Shown: positions 37,723 to 49,401 of the stretch, one piece after another
How positions within the stretch are numbered: position 1 is the stretch's first letter
How the letters are laid out: each line of letters starts with the position of its first letter
From: Burkholderia dolosa
GTDB taxonomy: Bacteria > Pseudomonadota > Gammaproteobacteria > Burkholderiales > Burkholderiaceae
Length of the DNA stretch: 64,000 nt
NCBI RefSeq assembly: GCF_902499135.1
Contig: NZ_CABVPR010000012.1
Span: 39,357 to 103,356 of the forward strand
Direction of reading: 5' to 3'
Made by a program: the position numbers and the translations under genes
Notes under the pieces: generated by a model
What the model was told of the DNA's origin: nothing
The model's database searches: none
The model's input: the letters and a program-made list of their open reading frames with translations, nothing else

Positions 37723-38089
37723 ACACCCATTCTAAACAACTCGGACAGGCCCGCAATCCTGCCGTTACCCGACCGACCGGCCGGCACCCTCCCCGGTATC
37801 CCGGAAACACGCGAACCTCTTCGCGCCATACGAAAGCCGGCTGCGGTGCCGGCTTTCACGCTTGGCGCGGAACACGAACCGTCAAGGGGAACCGCGCCGG
37901 GACGTCATCTGCGCATCCAGTATCCCACAAGCCGGGGCGACTCGAACGCGTGTCACTCGAGCCTGGTATATGAGCCGATTATGCGACTTTTCAAGCGCAC
38001 GCGCTTGGTCGCATGTTGCGAAGCAAAGCCGGAAAAACCCTGAAAATGGGTTCTTTACAACGTCCCTTCTAACCGTCTAAAAATTCCCC
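37723..38089. other. non-coding gap between clpS and the cold-shock gene
   Basis: I see no protein-coding gene in this stretch. It must hold the leftward clpS promoter, which I could not identify with confidence. A perfect 10-bp inverted repeat, GAAAGCCGGC (37832-37841) and GCCGGCTTTC (37848-37857), lies about 110 bp upstream of the clpS ATG; it has no long T tract on either side, so it could be a weak terminator or a protein site. From about 38050 the DNA becomes A+T-rich, where the csp promoter is found. Confidence 0.5.
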
Positions 38090-38118
38090 TTGACACTCAA
38101 ATAAAGAGCGCCAACAAT
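38090..38118 (+). promoter_or_regulatory. promoter of the cold-shock gene
   Basis: A perfect TTGACA at 38090-38095, 17-bp spacer, AACAAT at 38113-38118 (4 of 6). The transcript would start near 38125, leaving an untranslated leader of about 140 bases, typical of cold-shock mRNAs whose 5' UTR folds differently at low temperature. Confidence 0.7.
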
Positions 38119-38266
38119 CAAGCTGGCACTTTTTTCATTTGCCGGTCGGCGAATTGAAAGAGGCCGAAGGTGAGCTTGTGAGGGGGGAACGGCTGCATTT
38201 TTCCGGTCGTTTAGCTTTTCGAGCGTGCTCGTGGTAAGTAGCGACTGTGTGACAGGGGAAGTAGGT

Positions 38267-38470
38267 ATGGCAACTGGTATTGTCAAATGGTTCAACGACG
38301 CGAAGGGCTTCGGTTTCATCACCCCCGACGAGGGCGGTGAAGATCTGTTTGCGCACTTCTCGGCCATCAACATGCAGGGTTTCAAGACCCTGAAGGAAGG
38401 CCAGAAGGTGAGCTTCGAGGTCGTCCAAGGGCCGAAGGGCAAGCAAGCGTCGAACATCCAGGCCGCGTAA
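38267..38470 (+). CDS. cold-shock domain protein (CspA/CspD family)
   Basis: A 67-residue single cold-shock domain, [20 protein letters not shown] with RNP1 (KGFGFI) and RNP2 (DLFAHFSAI) intact, ending in [11 protein letters not shown]. It binds single-stranded RNA and DNA as an RNA chaperone. AGGGGA precedes the ATG. The leader is long and the gene has its own strong promoter and terminator. Location divergent from clpS-clpA matches cspD in E. coli, but sequence alone does not separate CspD from CspA-type paralogues. Confidence 0.93.
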   Translation: MATGIVKWFNDAKGFGFITPDEGGEDLFAHFSAINMQGFKTLKEGQKVSFEVVQGPKGKQASNIQAA

Positions 38471-38490
38471 AGGCACCGGATATCGGACGA

Positions 38491-38524
38491 AAGAAACCCG
38501 GCACTGCGCCGGGTTTCTTTTTTT
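38491..38524 (+). terminator. terminator of the cold-shock gene
   Basis: AAGAAACCCGGC (38491-38502), loop ACTGC, GCCGGGTTTCTT (38508-38519), then T to 38524: a 12-bp stem with a run of seven T. Confidence 0.92.
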
Positions 38525-38670
38525 CAAGCCGGCCGAGCGACTATCGATTGGCCGGCTCGTTTATACAATCGCAGCGTAAAGACCGCGATTATCGGAACGG
38601 ACATGCAGATGGTCGAAGATATGACCATCCGTTCAGTGCGTCTATATCCCGACCGACGCACTTCGCTGCA

Positions 38671-40275
38671 TCAGACGACCTTCAGCGTGCCCATCATGCC
38701 GAGGTCCTCGTGTTCCAGAATGTGGCAATGGAACATGCGCTCGCCTCGCATGTCCTGCACCACGTGGATCGTCACCGTCTCGCCGCTGCGCACGTTCACC
38801 GTGTCGCGCCACGCGCGGAACGGCTCGGTCGTGCGCGTGCCGTTCGATGCACGCTCGACGACCTGAAACTGCGTGCCGTGCAGATGGAACGGATGATCCA
38901 TGTCGGTCGCGTTGCGGATCGTCCAGCGTTCGACGTCGCCGCGGCGGCTCGTCAGCGTCGCACGATGCGGCGCATAGACGTCGCCGTTGACCGTGAAGCG
39001 CATGCCGGCCGGACGACCGTGCTTGGCCCCCTTCATCATCGCGTCCATGTCCATCTCTTCGCCGAACGCGACTTCCTTCGTCGCGACCGGCTCGCCAAGC
39101 GCCGGGACCGCCCGCAGCGTCGCCGGCACCGCGCGCGGCGCGGCGGGAGCGAACGATACATCAGCCAACGCGAGCGACGGATCGGGCGGCAGGCTGGCGT
39201 GGCCCTCGTCGTGCGACATCGCCATCTTGCCGCGATCGTATTCGGCTGCCTGCAACACAGCGCGCGATGCGCGGTCGCCGGCGCGAACCAGCAGTTCCGC
39301 GCGCTCACCCGGCGCGAGCAGCAACGATGTGACGCGACGCGGTGCGTCGAACAACCCGCCGTCGGTGCCGACATGGTCGAACGCACGACCGTCGTCGAAC
39401 GCGATGCGCAGATAGCGCGCGCTGCACGCGTTCCACACGCGCCAACGCTCGTCGCCCGCGACGTCGATCCGCGGCCGCCGCGCGCCGTTGACCAGCACGA
39501 ACTGGCCTTCACGGCCGTTCATCCAGTCCATCATGTCGTTCGGCGCGATCGTGCCGTCGCGCGCGAGTTTCAGGTCCGACACGAACAGGTTGCGTTCGGG
39601 CCAGCCGGCGAGCGGATCGTCGGCGGCGCGCACGACGAATGGGCCCGCGAGCCCGCGGAATACCTGCTCGGCCGTCATCATGTGCGGATGCGGGTGGTAC
39701 CAGTACGTGCCGGCACTCCCCTTCGGCAGCGTGAAGCGATAGACGCGCGTCGCACCCGGTGCGACGAGGTCGGCCGGATTGCCGTCCTGATCGGGCGGCA
39801 CCGGCAAACCGTGCCAGTGAATCGTCGACGGCTGCGGCAGCCTGTTCACGAACCTGATTTCGACCATGTCGCCTTCGCGCACGTCGATCAACGGCCCGAT
39901 CACCGGGCCCTGCGTGCCTTCGCCGAATTGCCAGAACGTCGTCGGCCGCGCGCCGCGCAGCAGCGGACGCGCGACCGGCTGCGCGACCAGCGTCGCGCGG
40001 AACGTGCCCGGCTCGCGGCTTTCGTTTGCGAGCGTGCGCAATGTCGCGAGCGGTGCGCCGGCCGGCAGCGCATCGGCGGCGGCAAGCGCGGCCGGTGCCG
40101 GTGCCGGCTTGCCGTGCCCCGCGTGGCCCGACATGCCCGACATGCCCTGCATGTCGTCCATCTGGTCCATGCCCGCCATCCCCGCGTGGCCCGCATGCTG
40201 CGCCCACGCGGTGCGCGCGAGCAGCGAAGCGGCCGCGACGCCGATGGCGCGCGATAGAAAGGTTCTCCGTATCAT
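38671..40275 (-). CDS. periplasmic multicopper oxidase (CueO/CopA-like)
   Basis: A 534-residue multicopper oxidase with three cupredoxin domains. The N-terminus MIRRTFLSRAIGVAAASLLA is Tat-type (RR-x-F-L), ending near TAWAQH. A Met/His-rich segment (about residues 27-55, HAGHAGMAGMDQMDDMQGM) follows and may bind Cu(I). Copper ligand motifs are complete: HWHG, YWYHPHPHMM, HPFHLHG and HCHILEHEDLGMM (type 1 Cys-His with axial Met). A second Met/Asp run (EEMDMDAMMKGA) lies before the third domain, where CueO has its Met-rich insert. Cuprous oxidase activity in copper detoxification is the likely role; no cus, copZ or cueR-like gene is close by. Confidence 0.9.
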   Translation of the reverse strand: MIRRTFLSRAIGVAAASLLARTAWAQHAGHAGMAGMDQMDDMQGMSGMSGHAGHGKPAPAPAALAAADALPAGAPLATLRTLANESREPGTFRATLVAQPVARPLLRGARPTTFWQFGEGTQGPVIGPLIDVREGDMVEIRFVNRLPQPSTIHWHGLPVPPDQDGNPADLVAPGATRVYRFTLPKGSAGTYWYHPHPHMMTAEQVFRGLAGPFVVRAADDPLAGWPERNLFVSDLKLARDGTIAPNDMMDWMNGREGQFVLVNGARRPRIDVAGDERWRVWNACSARYLRIAFDDGRAFDHVGTDGGLFDAPRRVTSLLLAPGERAELLVRAGDRASRAVLQAAEYDRGKMAMSHDEGHASLPPDPSLALADVSFAPAAPRAVPATLRAVPALGEPVATKEVAFGEEMDMDAMMKGAKHGRPAGMRFTVNGDVYAPHRATLTSRRGDVERWTIRNATDMDHPFHLHGTQFQVVERASNGTRTTEPFRAWRDTVNVRSGETVTIHVVQDMRGERMFHCHILEHEDLGMMGTLKVV

Positions 40276-40850
40276 CGATCGTTCCTCGTTATTCGTGCCG
40301 CGTCGCGCGGCCGGACGCTTTCCGCTGTTGCCGGATGTGTTCGGACACCGCGCCGCCGGACGCCCGCGTCATCATAACGGCAGGCCGGAACCGAAACGCG
40401 GCGACGCCGAAGCAGCGGCAATCCGTCGCGGGTGACGCGAATGGGCCTCGGCTCAGTCCGACGACCGGCGCGTTGTCCGCCGGCACCGTTGCGCCGACCT
40501 TCATCGACGAGCGCGGCAGCCCCGCTTCTCCCCTCATGCGAAGCGCGATCGCGCCGTCGCGATATTTCACGATACGCAACGCAGCGTTGCGTTATAAAAA
40601 TCCGTGGTGCGGAGCACAAATTCGCTGTTTCGCGATGCCGAAAAACGTTGCACATTGCAAAATGCAATCCGCAAGCCTCTGTTTTTAAACCGTTATTTTT
40701 GTTTTGAGAAGCCGTTCTACACAGCCCCTTCGGCGAAGTCGCAGACGTAGACTTTGTCCATGCGCCGACGCTTCGCGATGAGGTTCGATACCGGAAACCC
40801 AACGCGAGCGGCACGACAGAATCGCTTGTGATCAGAAAGGGAGAACGGAA
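40276..40850. other. intergenic region with two operator-like palindromes
   Basis: No convincing gene is present. A perfect inverted repeat ACGCAACGC-A-GCGTTGCGT spans 40574-40592 and abuts TATAAA (40593-40598), a good -10 for rightward transcription with the palindrome lying over the spacer/-35, as in a repressor site. A second, ATTGCA-AAA-TGCAAT, spans 40654-40668. A 17-codon frame (40635-40688, MPKNVAHCKMQ...) lies between them and lacks a Shine-Dalgarno. The A+T-rich stretch 40680-40720 leads to the small gene at 40851. The promoter of the oxidase on the other strand was not found. Confidence 0.55.
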
Positions 40851-41075
40851 ATGAAGGGATTTCGCTTTGGTTCAGCGCTCGGGTCGTTCTACATCCTGCC
40901 GGGTAACGGCGGCTGGGAAGCGACGTTCGGCAACGCCCTGCTCGGCGCGTTCTCGTGTCCGGAAGTCGCGGCGGATCATATCTCGCGCGGCGACTGCCCG
41001 AAGCTCGCCGAACTCGATACGGCGACGCTCGAAGTGCCGCACGAACTCGACGAGTGGGAAATCGTTCACGTCTGA
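40851..41075 (+). CDS. small protein of unknown function, 74 aa
   Basis: The ORF has a clear Shine-Dalgarno (AAAGGGAGAAC, about 8 bases before ATG) and its own terminator. The product MKGFRFGSALGSFYILPGNG... is soluble, mildly acidic (ending PHELDEWEIVHV) and has two Cys (FSCPEVA, RGDCPK) and no signal peptide. It has no low-complexity bias, unlike the antisense frames around it, which supports real coding. I recall similar short hypothetical proteins in Burkholderia, but cannot name a domain. The operator-like palindromes upstream may control it. Confidence 0.7.
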   Translation: MKGFRFGSALGSFYILPGNGGWEATFGNALLGAFSCPEVAADHISRGDCPKLAELDTATLEVPHELDEWEIVHV

Positions 41076-41090
41076 CCGGCAGCCGCCAAT

Positions 41091-41120
41091 GAAAACGCCC
41101 CGGACATCCGGGGCGTTTTC
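41091..41120. terminator. bidirectional terminator between the 74-aa gene and the monomeric icd
   Basis: GAAAACGCCCCGGA (41091-41104), CA loop, TCCGGGGCGTTTTC (41107-41120): a perfect 14-bp inverted repeat with A and T runs on the two sides, serving both converging genes. Confidence 0.9.
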
Positions 41121-41141
41121 CGTTCAATCACGCGTCGCGCG

Positions 41142-43463
<2,322 letters not shown>

Positions 43464-43586
43464 TCAGCCGGGCGAGGGTGTTGCGAGGGCCGTCATGTTG
43501 TACCTTGCGGGGCATCCGGGCCGCATCGCGGCGCCGCGGCCCGCATGCGGGGCCGCCCCGTCAAACCAAACCTGCCATCCACGAAA

Positions 43587-43617
43587 CGCCCCGGCGCCGG
43601 CAGTAGGCGCCGGGGCG
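43587..43617 (-). terminator. hairpin after the dimeric icd
   Basis: CGCCCCGGCGCC (43587-43598) pairs with GGCGCCGGGGCG (43606-43617) around a 7-base loop. It is a very strong stem but has only AAA on the left, so it is a weak U-tract terminator or an mRNA 3'-end stabiliser for icd. Confidence 0.6.
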
Positions 43618-43650
43618 GCCGGAAACGCGCCGGCCCGCCCCGAACGGGAC

Positions 43651-44907
<1,257 letters not shown>

Positions 44908-45069
44908 GATCGACTCCAGTGACGTGGCTGAGCAGGTGATGCTGGTCGAAGCTGCGCGCGCCGGCGAGGCGGCGTTGCCACCCGTGACGGCGACAGCGAG
45001 CCGCTATTCTAGCGCCCGAACTGCGGGCGGCGGCACGAACCGCGGCACTGCGTATCAAGTCTTCCCTTA

Positions 45070-45085
45070 TGTCTTATATAAGACA
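45070..45085. promoter_or_regulatory. palindromic operator TGTCTTATATAAGACA between icd and rluE
   Basis: A perfect 16-bp palindrome in an A+T-rich island of the icd-rluE divergent region, about 163 bp from the icd ATG and 82 bp from the rluE ATG. It is the shape of a GntR-family operator. I have a memory of a similar TCTTATATAAGA motif before TCA-cycle genes in betaproteobacteria, but cannot confirm it here. Confidence 0.6.
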
Positions 45086-45166
45086 GAGGACTTGCCGTTC
45101 CGTATTATGCATTAAGATTCCGCCATTTGCCATAGACCGCCCGCCCCGCCTGCGGCGGCGCCTCCG

Positions 45167-45745
45167 ATGACCCTGCTCGCCCTCAACAAGCCGTTCGGCA
45201 CGATTTGCCAGTTTTCCGCGCACGAAACGCGACCGTCGCTCGGCGACTGGGTAAAAACGCCCGGCGTCTATCCGGCCGGCCGGCTCGATGCGGACAGCGA
45301 AGGGCTGCTGCTGCTGACCGACGACGGCGCACTGCAGGCGCGCATCGCGGAGCCGCGCCACAAGCTCGTCAAGCGGTACTGGGCGCAGGTCGAAGGCGCA
45401 CCCGGCCCCGCCGACCTGAAGGCGCTCGCTCGCGGCGTCGATCTCGGCGACTACGTGACGCGCCCGTGTCGCGCCGAGTTCATCGAGCCGCCCGACACGC
45501 TCTGGCCGCGCAATCCGCCGATCCGCTACCGCGCCGCGATCCCGACGACGTGGATCGAGCTTGCGATTACCGAAGGCAAGAACCGGCAGGTGCGCCGGAT
45601 GACGGCGGCAGTCGGCTTCCCGACGTTGCGTCTGGTGCGCGTCGGCATCGGCGCGCTGGATATATTCGCGCTCGGCATTGCACCGGGCGAAACGATCGCG
45701 CTGCCGCCGCGCGCGCCGTGGGACGGTTTCGCGCACGCGCGGTGA
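45167..45745 (+). CDS. rluE: 23S rRNA pseudouridine synthase, RluE-like
   Basis: A 192-residue RsuA-family synthase without an S4 domain, as in RluE (which modifies U2457 of 23S rRNA). It begins [17 protein letters not shown]; the catalytic motif is [18 protein letters not shown] with Asp nucleophile, and [22 protein letters not shown] is the C-terminal family motif. Its position divergent from icd matches E. coli, supporting the assignment. Confidence 0.9.
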   Translation: MTLLALNKPFGTICQFSAHETRPSLGDWVKTPGVYPAGRLDADSEGLLLLTDDGALQARIAEPRHKLVKRYWAQVEGAPGPADLKALARGVDLGDYVTRPCRAEFIEPPDTLWPRNPPIRYRAAIPTTWIELAITEGKNRQVRRMTAAVGFPTLRLVRVGIGALDIFALGIAPGETIALPPRAPWDGFAHAR

Positions 45746-46023
45746 CAATCGGCGGCCCGCGCTTTTTTTTGCGATTTTTTCGTCAACCGTCCGCAAAGAC
45801 CGCGCGTTAAACCACGCAGATGCCACCCTGAGCTATCCGGCATTGGCAGCCGAGCCGTGTTTGCGTCACGAAAGCGACGTTTTATTCGAATACGATTCGG
45901 CGCCCGCAGCGCAATGAGAAATTTCTCGGAGCGTCTGTCAACCGAAAGGTGGATGGCACCGTTAGACGTCATGACTCCTATGCCGGGTCATTTGGTTAAT
46001 TAACTAAAGCTGAGGAACACAAC

Positions 46024-46239
46024 ATGAACAAACTGATCGCCGCTCTGGTCGCTGGTCTCTTCGCAACGGCTGCTTTCGCACAAGCTTCGGCTCCGGAAGC
46101 TGCTTCGGCTGCTGCTCCGGCAGCTGCTTCGGCACCGGCAAAGAAGGCCCACGCCAAGAAGCACCACGCAGCGAAGAAGCACCACGCAGCGAAGAAGGCT
46201 GCTAGCGAAGCCGAAGCCCCGGCAGCTGCTTCGAACTAA
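46024..46239 (+). CDS. small secreted Ala/Lys/His-rich protein, 71 aa
   Basis: A signal peptide MNKLIAALVAGLFATAAFAQA is followed by an Ala/Ser/Pro segment and a repeated basic AKKHHAAKKHHAAKK stretch (about residues 43-60), then an acidic AAS tail. The mature protein is about 50 residues, highly biased and probably disordered; His/Lys runs could bind metals or polyanions. Shine-Dalgarno GAGGAA lies about 8 bases before the ATG, and a strong terminator follows. Such small AK-rich exported proteins recur in Burkholderia; no function is known to me. Confidence 0.8.
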   Translation: MNKLIAALVAGLFATAAFAQASAPEAASAAAPAAASAPAKKAHAKKHHAAKKHHAAKKAASEAEAPAAASN

Positions 46240-46298
46240 GCAAGCTGGTTGTAATAACGCAGTCAAGAACACGCATTCTTGCCGTTCTTACGGCGTTG

Positions 46299-46336
46299 AA
46301 AGGCAGATCCCGCAAGGCGATCTGCCTTTTTCTTTT
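46299..46336 (+). terminator. terminator of the small secreted protein gene
   Basis: AAAGGCAGATC (46299-46309) pairs with GATCTGCCTTT (46319-46329) around a 9-base loop, followed by TTTCTTTTT. Confidence 0.88.
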
Positions 46337-46397
46337 TGTGCCCGCCGGTGCGCATCGCGTACCATGCGGGTCTCGTTTTCCAGATAGGAGCCCTGCT

Positions 46398-46898
46398 GTG
46401 CGATTCTCCCCGCGCTCGTCGCTCGGCCGCCTCGCGCGCGCCGTCGTGTTTCCCGCCGCGCTCGCCGTCCTCGCGCTCGGCATGCAGACCGCCGCCGCGC
46501 AGATGCCGCCCGGCGCCAAGCAGCCGAGCGAGTTTCCGCGCGTGAAGCTGCGCGCCGGCATGTACGTGATCGATGCGGCCGTGGCCGCGAACGACGCCGA
46601 CCGCGAACAGGGGCTGATGTACCGGTCGCAGCTCGCGCCGAACGAAGGCATGCTGTTCGTGTTCAACGAGAATGCGGTGCATTGCTTCTGGATGAAGAAC
46701 ACGCTGATCCCGCTGTCGATCGCGTTCATCCGCGCGGACGGCACGATCACCGACATCGACGAGATGCGCGCCGAGACGACCGACAACCACTGTCCGCGCA
46801 ACAACGGCGTCTATGCGCTCGAAATGAGCAAGGGCTGGTTCGCCGCGAAGGGCATCAAGCCCGGCATGAAGCTCGAGGGGCTGCCGAAGCCGCAGTAA
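46398..46898 (+). CDS. DUF192-domain periplasmic protein
   Basis: A 166-residue exported protein. GTG at 46398 has AGGAG 7 bases upstream and gives a long signal sequence (RLARAVVFPAALAVLALGMQTAAAQ). The mature part is the DUF192 beta-barrel: VKLRAGMYVIDAAVAAND, then the invariant QGLMYRSQLAPNEGMLFVF and CFWMKNTLIPLSIAFI, EMRAETTDNHCP and AALEM-type YALEMSKGWFAAKGIKPG. The function of this family is unknown; copper or redox roles have been suggested only by context. Own terminator at 46923. Confidence 0.87.
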   Translation: MRFSPRSSLGRLARAVVFPAALAVLALGMQTAAAQMPPGAKQPSEFPRVKLRAGMYVIDAAVAANDADREQGLMYRSQLAPNEGMLFVFNENAVHCFWMKNTLIPLSIAFIRADGTITDIDEMRAETTDNHCPRNNGVYALEMSKGWFAAKGIKPGMKLEGLPKPQ

Positions 46899-46922
46899 CG
46901 CGCCGCCGCGCGTCTCCGCCCG

Positions 46923-46947
46923 AAACCGGCCGCGCGCCGGTTTTTTT
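46923..46947 (+). terminator. terminator of the DUF192 gene
   Basis: AAACCGGC (46923-46930), loop CGCGC, GCCGGTTT (46936-46943), continuing T to 46947 (seven T). Confidence 0.85.
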
Positions 46948-47094
46948 GCGTCCGCCGACTGCGGCGCCTTGATTCCGCCGGCGCGGCCCGCATCTGCAAA
47001 AGCCGCGCGCACGCGCTATGCTTGAAGTCTCGCTTGTTCCAAGTCCGGGCCGGCACCGCCGGCCCGCTTACGATCCGAACCACAGGAGGTTCAC

Positions 47095-49206
47095 GTGCCC
47101 CGCAAAACCCCCATCGAGCGCTATCGCAACATCGGGATCAGCGCTCACATCGATGCCGGCAAGACCACGACGACCGAGCGCATCCTGTTTTACACCGGCG
47201 TGAGCCACAAGATCGGTGAAGTGCACGACGGCGCGGCCACGATGGACTGGATGGAGCAGGAGCAGGAACGCGGCATCACGATCACGTCGGCCGCGACCAC
47301 GGCCTTCTGGAAGGGCATGGCCGGCAACTATCCGGAACATCGCATCAACATCATCGACACGCCCGGGCACGTCGACTTCACGATCGAGGTCGAGCGCTCG
47401 ATGCGCGTGCTCGACGGCGCGTGCATGGTCTACGACTCGGTCGGCGGCGTGCAGCCGCAGTCTGAAACCGTGTGGCGCCAGGCGAACAAGTACAAGGTGC
47501 CGCGCATCGCGTTCGTCAACAAGATGGACCGCATCGGCGCGGACTTCTTCCGCGTGCAGCGTCAGATCGGCGAGCGGCTGAAGGGCGTCGCGGTGCCGAT
47601 CCAGATTCCGATCGGCGCGGAAGAACACTTCCAGGGCGTCGTCGATCTCATGAAGATGAAGGCGATCGTCTGGGACGACGAAAGCCAGGGCGTGAAGTTC
47701 ACGTACGAAGACATCCCCGCGAACCTCGTCGATCTCGCGCACGAATGGCGCGAGAAGATGGTCGAGGCCGCGGCCGAGGCCAGCGAGGAACTGCTCGAGA
47801 AGTACCTGCACGATCACGAATCGCTGACCGAGGACGAGATCAAGGCCGCGCTGCGCCAGCGCACGATCGCGAACGAGATCGTGCCGATGCTGTGCGGCAG
47901 CGCGTTCAAGAACAAGGGCGTGCAGGCGATGCTCGACGCGGTGATCGACTATCTGCCGTCGCCGGTCGACGTGCCCGCGATCCTCGGCCACGACTTCGCC
48001 GATCCGGAAAAGCCGGCGGAGCGTCATCCGAGCGACGACGAGCCGTTCTCGTCGCTCGCGTTCAAGATCATGACCGACCCGTTCGTCGGCCAGCTGATCT
48101 TCTTCCGCGTGTATTCGGGCGTCGTCGAATCGGGCGACACGGTGCTGAACGCGACGAAGGACAAGAAGGAGCGGCTCGGGCGGATCCTGCAGATGCACGC
48201 GAACGAGCGCAAGGAAATCAAGGAAGTGCGCGCGGGCGACATCGCGGCGGCGGTCGGCCTGAAGGAAGCGACCACGGGCGACACGCTGTGCGATCCGGCC
48301 AAGCCGATCATCCTCGAGAAGATGGAGTTCCCGGAGCCGGTGATCTCGCAGGCGGTCGAGCCGAAGACGAAGGCCGATCAGGAAAAGATGGGCCTCGCGC
48401 TGAACCGCCTCGCGCAGGAAGACCCGTCGTTCCGCGTGCAGACCGACGAGGAATCGGGCCAGACGATCATCTCCGGGATGGGCGAGCTGCACCTCGAAAT
48501 CCTGGTCGACCGGATGAAGCGCGAATTCGGCGTCGAAGCGACGGTCGGCAAGCCGCAGGTCGCGTATCGCGAGACGGTGCGCACGACGGCCGCCGACGTC
48601 GAAGGCAAGTTCGTCAAGCAGTCGGGCGGCCGCGGTCAGTACGGTCACGCGGTGATCACGCTCGAGCCGAATCCCGGCAAGGGCTACGAGTTCATCGACG
48701 AGATCAAGGGCGGCGTGATTCCGCGCGAATACATCCCGGCCGTCGACAAGGGGATCCAGGACACGCTGAAGAGCGGCGTGCTCGCCGGCTACCCGGTCGT
48801 CGACGTGAAGGTGCGCCTGACGTTCGGCTCGTACCACGACGTCGACTCGAACGAAAACGCGTTCCGCATGGCCGGTTCGATGGCGTTCAAGGAAGCGATG
48901 CGCCGCGCGAAGCCGGTGCTGCTCGAGCCGATGATGGCGGTCGAGGTCGAAACGCCCGAGGACTTCATGGGCAACGTGATGGGCGACCTGTCGAGCCGAC
49001 GCGGCATCGTGCAGGGGATGGAGGACATCGCCGGCGGCGGCGGCAAGCTCGTGCGCGCCGAAGTGCCGCTCGCGGAGATGTTCGGCTATTCGACGTCGCT
49101 GCGCTCGGCCACGCAGGGCCGCGCGACGTACACGATGGAGTTCAAGCACTATGCGGAGACGCCGACGAACGTGTCGGAAGCGGTGATCAACGCGAAGACG
49201 AAGTAA
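47095..49206 (+). CDS. fusA: translation elongation factor G (second-copy type)
   Basis: A 703-residue EF-G GTPase driving translocation. G1 is [15 protein letters not shown] (residues about 17-31), G3 [10 protein letters not shown]4 NKMD; domains II-V follow with complete landmarks ([49 protein letters not shown]). The start is GTG 47095 behind AGGAGG. It is not in a str operon (no rpsL, rpsG or tuf nearby) and differs in many positions from the str-operon EF-G I remember from Burkholderia, so it is probably the FusA2 paralogue. Confidence 0.93.
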   Translation: MPRKTPIERYRNIGISAHIDAGKTTTTERILFYTGVSHKIGEVHDGAATMDWMEQEQERGITITSAATTAFWKGMAGNYPEHRINIIDTPGHVDFTIEVERSMRVLDGACMVYDSVGGVQPQSETVWRQANKYKVPRIAFVNKMDRIGADFFRVQRQIGERLKGVAVPIQIPIGAEEHFQGVVDLMKMKAIVWDDESQGVKFTYEDIPANLVDLAHEWREKMVEAAAEASEELLEKYLHDHESLTEDEIKAALRQRTIANEIVPMLCGSAFKNKGVQAMLDAVIDYLPSPVDVPAILGHDFADPEKPAERHPSDDEPFSSLAFKIMTDPFVGQLIFFRVYSGVVESGDTVLNATKDKKERLGRILQMHANERKEIKEVRAGDIAAAVGLKEATTGDTLCDPAKPIILEKMEFPEPVISQAVEPKTKADQEKMGLALNRLAQEDPSFRVQTDEESGQTIISGMGELHLEILVDRMKREFGVEATVGKPQVAYRETVRTTAADVEGKFVKQSGGRGQYGHAVITLEPNPGKGYEFIDEIKGGVIPREYIPAVDKGIQDTLKSGVLAGYPVVDVKVRLTFGSYHDVDSNENAFRMAGSMAFKEAMRRAKPVLLEPMMAVEVETPEDFMGNVMGDLSSRRGIVQGMEDIAGGGGKLVRAEVPLAEMFGYSTSLRSATQGRATYTMEFKHYAETPTNVSEAVINAKTK

Positions 49207-49263
49207 CGCGCCGCGCCCGTCCGCCGTTGCACGCGGCAGACGGGCGAACGCGTGAAACGCCGG

Positions 49264-49294
49264 GCCCGTCCGTTGCAGCGGACGGGCTTTTTTT
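49264..49294 (+). terminator. terminator of fusA
   Basis: GCCCGTCCG (49264-49272), loop TTGCAG, CGGACGGGC (49279-49287), then seven T (49288-49294). Confidence 0.9.
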
Positions 49295-49401
49295 CGTGTG
49301 CGCGACGGCGCCGCTCGTCGTGCGCATCGTTTTCGACCGGCGCCGCATGCGTTTTTTTCGCGTGCCACAATCGGTCCGATCCGTCCGATGGAACCTTGCC
49401 G

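Noticed and set aside
40289-40579. A 96-codon minus-strand ORF upstream of the multicopper oxidase
   Set aside because: TTG start inside the perfect palindrome, no Shine-Dalgarno, Arg-rich composition and no family resemblance.
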